Source: Ustulina deusta
Taxonomy: Eukaryota; Ascomycota; Sordariomycetes; Xylariales; Xylariaceae
NCBI GenBank assembly: GCA_023159155.1
Contig: JAJNNX010000026.1
Location: forward strand, 580,546-644,545
Length of the DNA: 64,000 bases
Reading direction: 5' to 3'
The first letter of the stretch is position 1. Each line of letters begins with the position of its first letter. The notes beneath the pieces are model-generated. The model did not search any database. It had not been told where the DNA came from and was given only the letters and a program-made list of their open reading frames with translations. Positions 1-13,851 of the stretch are shown piece after piece. The translations under genes and the position numbers were made by a program.

Positions 1-2516
1 TAATTATTTTTAAATCTTTTTTAAATAGCTTAATATAATTATTTTTAGTTATTATAAATTTAATTATAATAAGCTTTTTTAAAGTTTTTTTAGTTAATTA
101 TTTTTATTTATTTTAATAAAAATAATTTTAAAAGTTTTATATAATTTTTTTAATAATAGCTTAGTTTTTTTTTTTTTAAGAATTACTATATAAACTTTTT
201 TTGTTTTTTTAGTTTTAGTTATTTTTAAAATAATTGTTTTGTTTTTAAAAAATTGTTTTAATATTTAATAGTATTTTTTTAATATTTAATTATATTAATT
301 TGTATTTTTTTATATTTTTAGGTTTATATTTTATTATTTATAATTAAAAAGCTTAATTATAATTATTAACAAAAATTAAACTAATAAAAATAAATTATTT
401 AGCTAAATTAATTATTATTTTTAGGTTTTTATTAAAATATTTTATTTTATTAATTATTTAATATTAATAATAATATTATAACTAAAATTAATAATTTAAA
501 ATATTTAGTTTTTAAATTATTAATTATTAATTTTTATAATATATATTAAATATTTATAAATTTTATTAATTATTTTATTTTAGTAATTATAAAACTTTTA
601 AAATTTAGCTAGCTAAACTACTTTTGTTTTTAATTATTATTTAATTTATTATATAAACTTATAATTTATTTTAATTATATATTTTAATTAAAATAAATAA
701 AAAAACTAATAAAAATTTTTTTATTAGTTCTATTTACTTTTTTAAGTTAAATAAACTATTAGAGCTATTTTTATTATAGTTTTTTTTTGCTAATTAAATA
801 TTTAAAACTTTAAGCTTTTAATTAAAATAATTAATTAATATAATTTTTATTATTATAAATAAAACAAGTTTTATTATTTTAATAAGCTTTTTTTTTTTAT
901 AATTAATATTTATTTTAATTATTTTAAAATAAATATTTTAGAATTTTGAAAATTAACTAAAAATTAGTAAGCTAGTTTATTAAAAGTTTAATTATTTAAG
1001 TTAGATTTTTATTTAGTTAAATTAATAAGTTTAGCTTATTAATAGTTTTTATAAATTTGTTTAATATTATATATTAATTTAATAATTTTATTAATAAATA
1101 ATTTATAAAAAATATTTAAATTTATAAAAACTTTATATAAGTTTTTTTTTAAGTTTATATAAAAATAGTTCTATAATTTATATTTTTATTATAATTTAAT
1201 AAATTAATATTTTTAAACTAAACTATTAAATATAAAAATAAATTTATTAATATTTTTATTAGTTTTATATATATAAACTTAAAATAATTTATAAATAATA
1301 ATTATTTAATTAAAATTATAATAAATTATTAATAAAGCTTAAATTATTTTAGTAATATTATTAAATAATTTTTTAATTAAATAAAAATATATTTTTATTA
1401 ATTTTGTAGTATATTTTTTTAATTAGTTTATAATATATTAAAATTAGCTATTTTTAGTTTAAAACATAGTAATATTTTTATTTAGCTTTTTTATTAGTTT
1501 ATAAACCTAATTATTAAATAAAGCTTTATTTTTTATATTTTAGCTTTTTTAATATAAGTAAAATTTAAAGCGCTAAAAAATAAACTAATAAAACAAAAAA
1601 TAAATAAAAAAATAAAACTTAAAAGTTTAAAATTAATATTTTTAAATATATCTTTTATAATTAAATTATAATTATTTTTTAAAAATATTAAAATAAACGT
1701 ATTAAAAAATTAATATTTTTTTTTTTTATTAAAAAAGTTTTATTAAAATTAATATAAAATTATAAGTTTATATAGCTATAATATTGAGTACTATATTTTT
1801 AAATATATTATTTATTTTAAATTATTTTAATTCTAGTTTAGATTTTGTTTTTTTAAGTTTTAATTTTTTAATTTTTTTAGATTTTTTTTTAAATATTAGT
1901 TTGCTTAAAACATTTATAAAAAAGTTTAATATTTAATTTTTTTTTTTTATAAAATTTTTTTTTAAAATTATTTAATAATAAAAAGCTAGCTATACTTAAA
2001 AATTAAAATTATTTTAATTATTTAAAAACTAAAAATAAAATAAAAATATTTAAAGTTAAGTTTTTTATAAATTATTAGTTTTTAAATAATATAAAAATTA
2101 AAAGTTTTATTAAAATTATATTAAAGTTAAATTTATATTAAAAAATATATAATTTTTTATATTAAATATATAATTAAAAAAAAAGTTTATTTATATTTTA
2201 TTAATTATAATAAAATAAAAAATATATATTTATTAAATATTTATTAATAAATAATTAATAAACTTAAAATAATATTATAATTAATTAAATAAAACTTTTA
2301 TAGTTAGTTTATTAATACTATAAATAAAGATTTTAAGCTAAAAAAAAAAAAAAAAAAAAAAAAAAGTTAGAGTTTATAAAATAAATAAATATAGATTTTA
2401 TATATATAGCTACAAAGTTAGGTTGGTCTATGCATAGACTTCCTATTTTATTACTATATAGGTCTAGAGTTTTTGCAGGTCTTACTAAGACTATATAAAC
2501 TATACTAACTATTATA
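1..2516 (-). mobile_element. Partial Ty3/gypsy-family LTR retrotransposon, RIP-degraded, cut by the window start
   Basis: Bases 1 to about 2516 match the reverse complement of about 56844-59528, the 5' part of the complete gypsy element in the right flank. Examples are position 1 onward against the complement of 59528 downward, and the LTR at 2273-2516. The element is therefore on the minus strand, with its 5' LTR at 2273-2516 and its internal region running off the left edge. No reading frame survives, and the composition is almost purely A+T, as expected from RIP. The pol part lies outside the window, so the gypsy assignment rests on the right-hand copy. The LTR end at 2516 abuts the first bases of a copia LTR, so this element is nested inside the copia copy. 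Confidence 0.85.
2273..2516 (-). repeat. LTR (5' LTR of the left gypsy element)
   Basis: This stretch of about 244 bp is the reverse complement of the LTRs at 56844-57086 and 62718-62961. Shared landmarks are an A-run of roughly 24 bases at 2341-2364, mirrored by the T-run near 56997-57019, and the less degraded segment near 2405-2500. The ends fit TGTAAC...GTAACA after allowing for C-to-T and G-to-A changes. The element's other LTR would lie outside the window. Confidence 0.85.
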
Positions 2517-5500
2517 TTAACTATAGGCTAAATTTAATATACCCCCTTAAAAAAAATTACTTTACTAACTTTTTTTATATATATATTACTATAGCTATAA
2601 AAATAGTTATAAATAAGTATTAATGTATAAATAATATATAAATAACTAGTATAGCATATAAATAACTATATAAACTAGTTCTAAATATTATATATATTAC
2701 TATATAACTATTTAAAATATAGTATGCTAAGCTTAGTAAGCAAAAATATTTATAAAAAAATGCACTTTTAATTTAATAAATAAAAATGTTTATAAAAAGG
2801 TATGTTTATAAATATAATATATATAAGCTTACTTCTAGTATTACTAAAGCTTTTTTTTTAGTTTTTTTTAGTTTTTTAGTTTTTATAAAATTTTTATAAT
2901 AAGTTCTTAGAACTAAAATATTAAACATTTTACCTTTTTGTAATAAGATCTATACTAATTTTTTTTTTAGTTTTAATTATAAAATTATTTTTTATTAATA
3001 TATTATTAATTATTAAAAAAAAAATTTATTTTTATTATAAATTTTAAAAAAGCTTTAGGTTATTTAATAAAAAGCTTGCTAATATATATAAAAAAAACTA
3101 TTATAATATTTTTTTTATTTTTTTTTTGCTTAAATTATAATAGCTAGTACTTTTAATTGGGCTAAAACTTATAAATATAATATATAACTACTTTTTAAGT
3201 TCATAATTAATAAACTTATTATTAATTTAAAATTATTATTATTAAATAATAATAATATTTTTGCGTGTTTTTTGTTTTGCTCTTTATTTATTATAAAGCT
3301 TTTAGTATATTATATTTTTACTACTACTACTATTACTATTACTTTTTTAATACTTTCTTACTAAGTTCTCTTTACTACTACTACTACTTTTAAAATAGTT
3401 AGTTTTTTATTAGTTTTGCTTAGTACTTATTGTTTGGCTTTTAGTTAAATTATTCTAATTATACCTATATTACTACTAGTTCTGCCTAGTTAAACTTTTA
3501 ATAATTAAAATACTATGCTTACTACTATTACTTTTTATAGTTATAGCTATACTTTATTTTTATAACAAACTAGTTCTTATTTATAGCTAATGTTTTTAAA
3601 GATTTTTTAAAAAATATTATATTTATAGTATATTTATAATATTTTTTAAAGTTGCTTAGATAGCAACTATATTAAAATATTTAGTAATAGGTTATAGTAC
3701 TTATAGTATACTTTTAAGTATATATATAAACTTTTATAAATAAGCTTTTTAATAATTAGTAATAAATATTAATTATAAATAACTTTTTTAATATTAAGCC
3801 TTATATTTATTACTTTTAAAACATTTTTATAAGAAATATTAGTAATACTATTATTTAAGCTTTATAAACTACGGTCCATACTATGCTATCTTTTTATTGC
3901 TTAAAAAAAAAAAATGTTTTTTATAAACTTTTTGCCATTCTATAGCAGGATTAATATTTTCCAAAATAATTAAGTTTTTATATTATTAGTTCTAAAGCCT
4001 TTTAAATATATAAAAACATTTTATAATTTCTTTATTAATATATTATAAGCTTATAACCTATGCTTAAATAGTATTTAAATGTTTTATTTTATAAATTTCC
4101 TTTTAAATAATAAGTTTTTAATCTTTTTTTAAAAAATTAATACGTTTTATTAAGCTCTTTAGTTATATTTAAAAAGCTTATATAATTTAAGCTATTTTAA
4201 AAAAATTATCTATTTTAGTATAAATAAAGCTTTTATAAGTCCGTTAGCAATTATATTATTAATAAATATATATTCTATTATAATAGTTCTATTTTTAACT
4301 TTTTAGCGTAGCTAATAGTTATAAATATTAATATATTATAGTTTAATATATAATAAAACTACTTTTTTTATAATAAGCTTTATAGTTTGCTAATTATTAT
4401 ATTATATTTATATTTGCTAATTCTATAGTACTACCCCAAGCTTATTAATAAGCCAGTTAATAAATATTACTTTTTTAACTACCTAGGCTAAAGCTAAAAG
4501 CTCTACTTTAGTTATAAATATAATAACTATATCTTGTTTATTAGCTCACTAATAAATTATTTTTTTAAAAAGCTTTATAATATAGGCTTAAAAGCTTTTT
4601 TAGTTAAAAATATTATTTATAAAAAATATATTGTTAACTACTATAAAGTTATTTTTATTTTTAAATTATAATATATAGTACTATATAAAAAGTAAATATA
4701 ATAAAAGCTTATTAGTAGCCTAGTAGTATTTAAAAAAAATTATAATTAAATTATATAAGTTTAAAAATTTTAAACGTTATATTTAAATATATTATTACTA
4801 TAATATATAAGATTAACTTTATTTTTTATTAGTAGCGCTTAATACTAGTAAATATAAAGATTTTTTTATATAAAAAAAGCTTTTAAGTTTTTATTAAAGT
4901 AATTATATAAACTATAGCTATAATATTTTATAGCTTAGCAATCTTTTTAATATAAAAAGCCTATAAAAGCTAAAAAAAGTTTTTATTTTTATTTTTAATT
5001 ATTTTAACGCTTAAGAACTATTATAGGTTTTTATCCCTAGTAAAGTTATAGTATATCTTAAATATAATAATTGCTTTATTTATAGTTTTTTAGCTTTTTT
5101 ATTTATATGTTATAACTATATTATTAATATATATAAATAGAAATATATTTTTTAAGAAGTAGCAGCAAAATCTATAAAATATTAATTTAAAGTTTATTTT
5201 TTGTAATAACTTAGTAAGCTTTTTTTGCTATAGCAAAAAAAACTTTTAGAGCTTATATAAAACTTGCAGTAGCTTAACTATAATATTTAGCTTTTAATAA
5301 CTTAAAGGCATATATATATAAATTTTTTTATTTAATTTAATGTTTATAAAAGCATTTATAACATTATATTACTTAAGTTTTAAATTAAATTTAATAGTAA
5401 TAACTATTAATATTCTAAAAAATTTCCCTACTAATATATTAGTATAAATATCCTTTTAGTTATTATTTAGCTATTAATCTTTTTATATTATTAAATAAGT

Positions 5501-8500
5501 TTTATATTTTTTATAGTATTTATATTTATTAAACTTATAAATATGAACCTATATATAATCTAAAATAATCTTTTTTTATAAAAAGCTTTTAAGTACTTTT
5601 TCTTAAATATTTATTTTTTTATAGCTTTATAAATAAATAAGTTTTACTTATTTAAAATAATCTTTTAACAAATAGTTTATAAAATCTTTATATTACTTTA
5701 ATAATTATAGTAGATCTTATTAGTATATATTTTTTTTAATCTAAAAAAGTTTATAATTAAGCTTTTAAACAGCTAATATTTAGTTTAAAAGTTTTTCTTT
5801 TTCTATTAGTAAAGCTTTTAATAAAATTTATTAGCTATAATTAGTTATATAATAGCTAATAAGCTCTTTTAAAAGCTTTTTTTGTTTTATTAATAAAGCT
5901 TTTAATAAGATTTAGTAGCTATAATCAAATATATAATAAATAATAAGCTTTTTTAAAGGCCTTTCCTTTTTTATTAATAAAACTTTTAATAAGATTTAAT
6001 AGCTATAATTAATTATATAATAATTAATAAACTCTTTTAAAAGCTTTTTTTTTTATTAATAAAACTTTTAATAAGATTTAATAACTATAATTAATTATAA
6101 TAAATTTTTAAAAAGCTTTTTAATAACTTAGCTTTTTTGCTTTTAGTTACTAATTTGCTATTAATAATTATTACTTTTTATAATCTAGCTATATTAAAAC
6201 TAATTGTTTAGTAAGCTATAATTAAAATACTAAAAATTAATTTAATAAAAGTTTAGTATTAATTATTAAATAGCTTTTTATTTAAGCTTAAATCTAATAA
6301 TTTAGCTTGTAGTATTATTAAACATAGCAAAGCAGCCTTTAAATTTTATAGTAGTATTAATAATCTAAAAACAAATTATAAATCGGTATAAAGATAGAAA
6401 TCCTAATAAAAAACTTTTGCTTTTTTTTTTATAGGTTTATTTTTGTTAGAATTCTTTTTAGACTTAGATTTATTAATATTTTTAGTATTGCTTTCTAAAA
6501 GTTAACTAGCAAGCTTATTATTTTTTTGTTTATTAGCTATATTTTTTTTAAAATTAAAAGCATTTTAATAACTAATACTATTTATTAATATTTTATATAT
6601 TTTTAAAATTATTCTAAAAAAATTATTTTTAAAATTATTTTTATTACTACTAAAAAATTTATTTTTATTAAAAACTATATTTTTTATTACTATAATTTTA
6701 TTTTTTTTTAAAAACTAAATATAATAAGTATTAATAAACTAGTAGCTTATTAAATAGCTTATTTAAGCATTAAAATCAAGCTTTTTATGCTTTTATTTCT
6801 TAAGTTTAGTTTTAGTAGTTATAGCAAATATTATATACTTAAATATTTTTAAATAAAATATATAAAATGTTTAATTATAGCTAATAAATCTTTATAAATA
6901 ATCAAAATATAAATAGAATTTTTTATATAAAGCTTGCTAGTAATTAATTTGCTTAAATGTCCGGTTATATAAATATATTACTATTTAAACTATTTTAAGC
7001 TAGAAAAAAACAAAAAACCTATAATTATTACATATTAAGCTTGCCTAATACTTAATAATACTTTTTACTTTTTTAGCTATTTTATTAAAATTTTAAATAT
7101 ATAGTAATAAAATTTTAAAGTTTATTTTATAAGCTTGTTTTATAACTACTACTAAATATATAATCTTTTAATTATTACTAGTAATCTTATTATTATATTT
7201 TATAACTTTTATTTTATTATTATAATATATTTAGATATATTAAATATAATATTTAAAAACCTTTTAAATAATACTAGTATATTTATTATTAATATAATAA
7301 TTTTAAATATAGCTTAAATATTAATTAATAACTAATATAATATGCTATAAACGCTTATTTTTATTAAAAGTATTAAATTTATAAAAATTAACAACTAATT
7401 AAGCATTAGTTTTTATAACTTTTAAATAAATATTTTGTACTATTCTATAATAAGCTTTAAATTTACTACATATTATATAATCTATAGTTTAGATCTTATT
7501 ATTAAAATATAAAATAATCGCTACTTTTTTATATAATTAAACAACTATTTTAAAAGTTTAAAGCTTATATATTCTAAATATTAATACTATTTATAAAAGC
7601 TAGCTTAAGATCTAAAGCGCTTTATATAAAAGTTTAGTAGGTTTTTTTATATATAGAACACCTACTTAGTTAAATATTTTAAAAAATATTCTATAATATA
7701 TTAGTTATATATTTGGGTTAAAAAATATAAAGGTTTTTTTATTAATATTTTAAAAAATCGGACTTAGGTTTATTATCTTAATATATACTTGTTTAATTTA
7801 AAACTTATAAAAAAACTAGGTTAATAGTTATATTTAAGCAAAAAGCAATATTATATAGCTAATATATAACTATGCTTTTTAAGCTTTAAGCTTTAATATT
7901 AATCTTGCTATAGCTATATATATAAATTGCGTTATTTTTTGCTAATATTATATTATTTAAGTTAATATTTTTTAAATATATAAAATAATATATCTAATTA
8001 AATATATAAATAATTAATCTAAAATCTATTATAGTTAAGTTATATAATTTATATATTTTAGCAAGCCTTTGGTTAATAGTAAATAAGCTTACTACTTTTG
8101 CTATAAAAAGCTTTAAAAATTAATCACCCCAAAGGTTATTTTTTAGAACTTTAAATTTTACTTTTTTTTTTTATTACTTTTACGCTCTTTTTACCGCTTG
8201 TTTAACGTTTTTTTTATTTGCTATATATATTTTAGCTATTTTATTAATACTTTAATTAAGTTTTTAGCCTTTTAATTAAAACTTTATAAATATAAGCTAG
8301 TAGTTCAATATATAGTAATAACTATAATATATAATATAATCCTTTATGTTCAGGTTTTTTTTTTTAGCTTTAGTTTTTGTATTAGCGCAGAAACGCTTAA
8401 TAGAAATATTTCTAAAGCTCTTTCCCTAATTATTTTAGTAGCTTTTATAACTATTATTAGTTTAATATTATTAGTAGTTTTTGCAATTTTAACAATTTTA

Positions 8501-9664
8501 TTTAAAGTAATCTTTTTTTTAATTACTTATAAGATTGTCTAAATTGTTTTAGTTATTAAAAAGTTCAAAAGTATTAAAAGCACTTTTTTTAACAATCTTT
8601 TCAAAAATATAAGTTATACTTAGAATTATAGCTTTTTAATATAGTTTAGTAGTAATAGTTTAGTATTATAAAATATTGTTTATAATAATGTTATAATAGA
8701 TATTTTAGAAAAAAGTAACCTAGGCTAAATAAATATTCCGTAAAGCTTTCTCCAAATTAATAATAAGCTTAAACAAATCTATTATTTTAACGCTTTCTAA
8801 GTAAGCTTTAAAAACCTTATTAAACTACTTGTTTGCTTATTTAGTTAGGTTTTTAATAAGTTTTCTAGCTATAAAATTAATAAAAGCTTTATATTCCAAC
8901 TTATACCTAAACTTTAAAACATATTAGGCTATATCTTTAAACTTTCTAAAGTTATTATACTACTTATTGATTATTTAGTTAACTTTTATTTATATTAAGC
9001 AATAGTTCGAATAAACCGTTTTATATATCTATTTAGCAAGCTTAATAAACTTAGTTTAATAATTAATATAGTGCTTAAAAGCAATTTTATAGCACTATTT
9101 AATATTTTAGTATAGCGCTTTTCTAATAACTATTAGTTTTATATATATTATAGTATTAAAATCGGTAGCTCTAATAAAAAAAAAATTGTTTATTAATAGT
9201 ACGCTTAATAGCTAAAGCTATAAAGCTTGCTTTTTTTTTAGAACTATATATTTCTAAAAATTATAGTTATAAGCGCTAATAATAAAGTTTTTTTTTATAG
9301 CAAGAAGTTTTCTAAAAAATTAAATATAATAATATATTGTTTAAATATAATAGTAATCTTTATATATTTCTAACTAAAAATTGCTTATAATAAAGTATAA
9401 AAATTAATAAAACTTTTAATTGTTAGATTTAATATTATAAAGTGTACCGTATATATATGTTTAAATCGCTTTATTTATTATTGTTTTTTATAGGTCCTAT
9501 TTTGTTTTTATAAAATATTTATTTATAAGCTTGCTAGTAAGTATAGCTAGGCCACACTTATTAAGCCACATTATTAAGCTATAACGCTTATATAACCAAA
9601 TAATCTTACTATTTATGCCTAATTAGCTCTCTTCATAGCTACCAGCTATAGGCCAAATCTAACA
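2517..9664 (-). mobile_element. Ty1/copia-family LTR retrotransposon, RIP-degraded, interrupted by the gypsy insertion
   Basis: The minus strand carries recognisable copia pol relics in the correct order. The integrase C-terminal region (IGYLxGYxSxNIY-like) is at about 6640-6810, reverse transcriptase with a degraded YVDD box at about 5119-5150, and RNase H (a TKAELLALA-type motif, then a NQQT-like block) at about 4370-4570. The element's 5' LTR begins at 9664 (minus strand TGTTAGATTTGGCC). The same start, RIP-altered to TATTAAATTTAGCC, recurs at 2543 just after a purine tract (AAGGGGG), which marks the start of the 3' LTR. Only about 27 bp of that LTR remain before the gypsy element begins at 2516. 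Many stop codons are present in every frame, so the element is dead. The inner end of the 5' LTR could not be fixed. Confidence 0.8.
4370..4570 (-). pseudogene. Copia RNase H relic
   Basis: Read on the minus strand with stops ignored, this segment gives a series typical of Ty1/copia RNase H: NKQDIVIISTTKAE-like, LLALA, a lysine-rich AAKEAIF-like stretch, and a later NQQTIKLI-like block. Several tryptophan and glutamine codons have become TAG or TAA, consistent with RIP. It is the best-preserved diagnostic piece of the element and sets its orientation. It has no coding capacity. Confidence 0.75.
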
Positions 9665-11350
9665 GTTCTTATGTTCTCTTTTTATCTTTATTTTCTTTAG
9701 AATTAACTCCTCTTTATCGCAATGCCTTTATATAGCAACCAACAGCATACAATAGCTATAGTTCGTACTGCTTAACTTAGTACTTCGTAAAAACAAGCAG
9801 CTATTTAATAAAATATTAACCGGTTATATATATGCCACCGCCTTAATAGCATTCCAACCAAAAAGCAGTTATATTAATACCTTTAGATCTTATCTATATA
9901 CTTTAAAACTAAACTAGCTAATTAAGCTATAAATTAGGCCAAGCTAAACTTTATACTTTTAATAGTTAAATTTAAATATATAGCTAAACATATACTATTA
10001 GTTTTTAAAAACCCTAAAATACTTAAAAAGTTATAGTATATATGTTTTTTTTTTTATAATCCTGAACTAAAAACTGCTAAATTAATATTTATTAATTATT
10101 TATATATTAATAAAGCAACTATAACTAATATTAAGCTATTTTTTAAATATTTTAAAGCTTTTAAACTAGCAAATATACTTTTAAACTAATTTTTTAACGC
10201 TAATAAAATAAATATTAGCTAAAGTATAAAAAAAAGTTATTAAATTATTTATAAAGCTTTAATATATATAGTTTTAAAAAAAAATATTAAAAAAAACAAA
10301 TAATTAATATTTTTTTAAATATATTAGCAATAAAAATATTGCTTTACTACTACTGCTTATTTTTAAAAAAGTTAATATTTAAAATTAATAGTTTCTAAAT
10401 ATAAATTATAATTTATTTAAAAACTAATAGTTTAAAACTTTGCTTAATAAATAAATTTATAATTTTATTACTATTAATTAATTAATTAATATTTTTATTT
10501 TATTTATTTAAAGCTATTTTAGTAATATATAAGTTATATTAATATATAATAACTATAACTTATATATAAATAATAACTTTTTATAGCTTTATTTTTTAAA
10601 CAAAATATAGTTTGTTTTTTATAAACTATACTATAGCTATATTATATAAACATTAAATATTAGAATTTTTAGTTTATTAAAAAAAAAGCTTAAAAATAAA
10701 ATTAAAAAAATATTTAAAAGCTGCTTTAGCGTTATACTTTTAAAAAAAAATATAATTATAGCATATAAACAAGCTTATAACGCTATTTTATTACTAAAAA
10801 CTATTAAAAAAATATAAATAATAATTAAAATATAGCTAAAAAATATCTAATTATTATTATTTTTAAAATATATTATATTTAAAAATCAAAATATTACTTA
10901 TAAAGTTTAACTAATATTTATATTAACTAATTAATTTAAAATATTTAAATATTAGTTTAGACCAAACTAAATAAAAATTGCAATATTTATAAAAAGCTAA
11001 AATTTATAATATATAACTTAAAAATTAGCTAAATATTACTTTTTTTTTAATAACTTATTATAAAAGTTATTTTTTATAAAAACTAGCAAAACTTTTAACT
11101 AAAAAGCTAAAAAAATTGCAATTTTAAAAGCATATATTAAGTTATTAAAAGCTAAACTAGCTAAAAAGATTATATTAAAACATAAGTTAATCAAATTGCT
11201 ACTTAGTTATTATTTTATTTATATAACTTATATATAGCAAGTCAAACAAAAATTATAATAACGAACGCTATATATAAATAAAACTAAAGACAAAAACGTA
11301 CCAGAAGCAAAAAAAACAAAAACTAAAAATATAATTAAGGTTAGAACGTC
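9665..11350. other. A+T-rich, RIP-like relic DNA, origin unresolved
   Basis: The stretch between the copia element and the gene block has the same extreme A+T bias, but retains somewhat more C and G at 9665-9970 and 11230-11350. No LTR boundary, terminal inverted repeat or recognisable transposase was found by eye. A lysine-rich stretch near 11280-11335 is only weakly like the tail of a pogo-type transposase and is not enough to call. The composition returns to normal at about 11390. Confidence 0.6.
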
Positions 11351-12216
11351 TTAATATTTAATAAAAACACTAAGGTTAGCTATAAATATTATGTTATGCT
11401 ATAAATAATAGCTTCGAAAGTTGGTGGGTGGCTATTTTGGTGGCTGGGTCGCGATGGGGTGGTTCGCAAGGGGGGGTGTTAGCTTACCTAGGTAGTGAGA
11501 AGTGATAGGGGTCTTCATTTTAGCTACCGTGTCAGAGTGCTGTTTATACTACGTGTATATGTTAGATGACATGGAGTATCATAACCTTGACCGCCTTGCT
11601 GGCTCTGGCACTCTGCATACTAAAAATTCCTCAACTCAATAGCACCAAAGACGAGAAAAGAGCCCTACTGGATTCCCTCAACTCGGTGACAAGGGTGACA
11701 AGGGCCCCTAGGAACCTCGCAGCAATGCTCAAGGCCTTGCCTACACAACTGGCAGTCCCAACATTGAAATCTCTCATACCATGTATATCCCTCACCTGCG
11801 AAACCTGGATAACATTAATGATTGGATTGGTTGTTCCAGCTAAGAGATATATAGGTAATCCTCCCACCCGAAATTAGTCGGCCGAAAAGAAAGAGGCGTG
11901 TGATATCATCAACTGTCGGCCGGCCCATCGTCATCATTGGCTCTTGTATTCAAAACCGACGAGAAGAAAAAAGGCATACCCCGCACTTGGATTACACTGC
12001 GGCAATATACGTCAGAGGAAGCGATTCGTCCACCGATAGAGCGAGTTATCGTCGGAATGCTCTTGTATGACGGAGTGGACAAAAGGGCTCACCTGCGTCA
12101 GGCTATACGAATCATGACAATGGCCTGGGCGCCTCATGTTAAGGGTCAAGACCTACCAAGAACGCACTCAGACAATCGATTAAAATTTCGCGCTTTATAG
12201 GAAGAGACTCGAGATA
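11351..12216. other. Transition from A+T-rich DNA to the gene block; two doubtful ORFs
   Basis: Base composition changes sharply near 11390. Two open stretches on the plus strand, 11566-11877 (103 codons, hydrophobic N-terminus) and 11937-12200 (87 codons), resemble no family I know and are not linked by convincing splice sites. They may be fragments of a decayed gene upstream of the P450 pseudogene, or chance ORFs. Confidence 0.4.
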
Positions 12217-13502
12217 ATGTTGACATTACCAGCAGCAGGCATAGGTGTGGTCCTGAGCGTAGTTAGCGTTTGCGTGTACCTACTCTACCGATGGCTCCTA
12301 CCAAAGCCCATCCCTGGCATCCCCTATAACCCGGAGGCTGCTAAACGGTTGTTCGGGGATGCGCCCGACATGCTCCGGGAAGTCAGCGTCACAGGAGAGT
12401 TCGGCGTGTGGTGTGCAACACAGGTGAAGAAGATGGACTCGCCGGTCTCTCAAGTCTTCATCCGTCCGTTCGCCAAGCCGTGGGTGCTGCTCGCGGATTT
12501 TCGCGAGTCGCGAGACATTCTGATGCGGCGCCGCGAGTTCGACAAGTCCAAGTTCATCTCGGACGGGATGGCCTGTCTCGGAGAATTTCACGGGCTCTAT
12601 CGGACGGGCCCGGAGTTCAAGTCAAACAGGCAGCTGGTGCAAGATCTCATGACGTCTACCTTCCTCAACGGTCACGCCGGCCATGCGATTCACGCCCACG
12701 GTTTGCAGCTGATCAAGCTCCTCGAGCTCAAGAGTAGCCTAGCCCATGGACGGCCGTTCAGTGTCAGCCACGACATAGAATATACGGCGGTCGACACGAT
12801 GCTAACCTTTGCCTTTGCTGACAACTGGGACAAAACAACACTGGGCCCGCAGGTGGAAGCTATTGAAGAGCTCGAAGTGTCGGACCTGCAGGGTGGTGGC
12901 ATCGACGATCCTGTAGGCTTTCCCCACGTCCAAGTAGGCGAGTTCCTGCACGCCATTTATGAGGCACCAAAAGTGATGGAGAAAGCTACCGTGTCCTGGT
13001 CTCCGAGATTTAGCTTTTGGTGATGGAGTAGAAAAGCGTGGTATAAGCAAGTTTTCGAACAGAGGGACCTCGTGATACGACAACAGGTGGAAAAGGGGCT
13101 GGAGAACCTCCGGAATGGTCATGTAGTGTCGGCGGTAGAGCACATGTTGATGCGGGAAACGACGAGGGCGGAGAAACAAGGTCGCGAGCCACGGTACGAC
13201 GGATCGGTCTTTGTCGACGAGATCTTCGCTCATATTGTTGCGGGCCACCACACCACAAGTGTGACCCCTGGAGTCATTTTCTTCCTGTTTGAGCCGTTTG
13301 CAAGGGGAAAATATTTCCTGTTACGGACACAATGCGTGTCTCGGGAGCACGTAGAGCTCTTGAAACTTGTGCATATCTCACATAGAAGAGTAATTACTGA
13401 CTCCAGCGAACTATAGCGATGTGGGCAATCAAGTATCTCACCAGCTACCCAGATGTTCAATCGAAGCTTTGACACACTCTGTATGCTTCGCTGACCGAGC
13501 CC
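12217..13502 (+). pseudogene. Cytochrome P450 pseudogene (N-terminal two thirds, two in-frame TGA stops)
   Basis: The ORF from 12217 begins with a hydrophobic membrane anchor (about residues 4-27), followed by a proline-rich KPIPGIPYNPEA hinge. It continues like a fungal microsomal P450 and includes an AGHHTTS stretch, the I-helix AGxxTT signature, at about 13240-13260. Two stops interrupt one continuous frame: TGA at 13021-13023, after which family-like sequence resumes at once (WSRKAWYKQVFEQRD), and TGA at 13470-13472, after QSKL. A probable intron spans 13261-13406. Both stops are explicable as CGA-to-TGA (C-to-T) changes. The heme-binding FxxGxRxCxG region is absent; sequence downstream of about 13505 no longer looks like a P450. 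No functional enzyme is expected. Substrate unknown. Confidence 0.8.
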
Positions 13503-13524
13503 TAAAGTGTGCTGTAGATAGGGG

Positions 13525-13851
13525 GTGGTACAGCTGGCCGATAGTACGACACCTTTAGCAAAAATAACAATTGTAATAGATGAGGTTACCGAGGCCAAGG
13601 CCATACCTAAGAATAATAGACCCACCGGACCTGCTTTTACCCATATCATTGGGGAGGTAGAATTATTTCAAGAGTTTGCGACCAAGAACATGGGCAAGGC
13701 GGCACATAAGGCACAGAGAAAGAAGATTGCAGCGCTGAGGATGGGAAAGCTAAAAGAGTTTATGAGGGCGAACTCGAAGCTTTTCGCAACGACTCCAACA
13801 CTCATCGGCAAGCTGACAGCATATGAGATGTGGAAAAGCTCACGTGCTTAG
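13525..13851 (+). CDS. Doubtful ORF, unknown; possibly a gene fragment
   Basis: A 108-codon ORF just after the P450 relic. Its second half is lysine- and arginine-rich and predicted helical, with no signal peptide, membrane segment or family motif that I recognise. It does not continue the P450 fold. It could be the 3' exon of another decayed gene joined here by rearrangement, or a chance frame. The ATG context gives no support either way. Confidence 0.25.
   Translation: MVQLADSTTPLAKITIVIDEVTEAKAIPKNNRPTGPAFTHIIGEVELFQEFATKNMGKAAHKAQRKKIAALRMGKLKEFMRANSKLFATTPTLIGKLTAYEMWKSSRA

Noticed and set aside
9850..11335. Pogo/Tc1-type transposase relic
   Set aside because: Only a lysine-rich tail was vaguely similar; no DDE motif, helix-turn-helix or terminal repeats were found.
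13230..13649. 139-codon minus-strand ORF
   Set aside because: Antisense across the P450 relic, its intron and the next spacer; no family resemblance.
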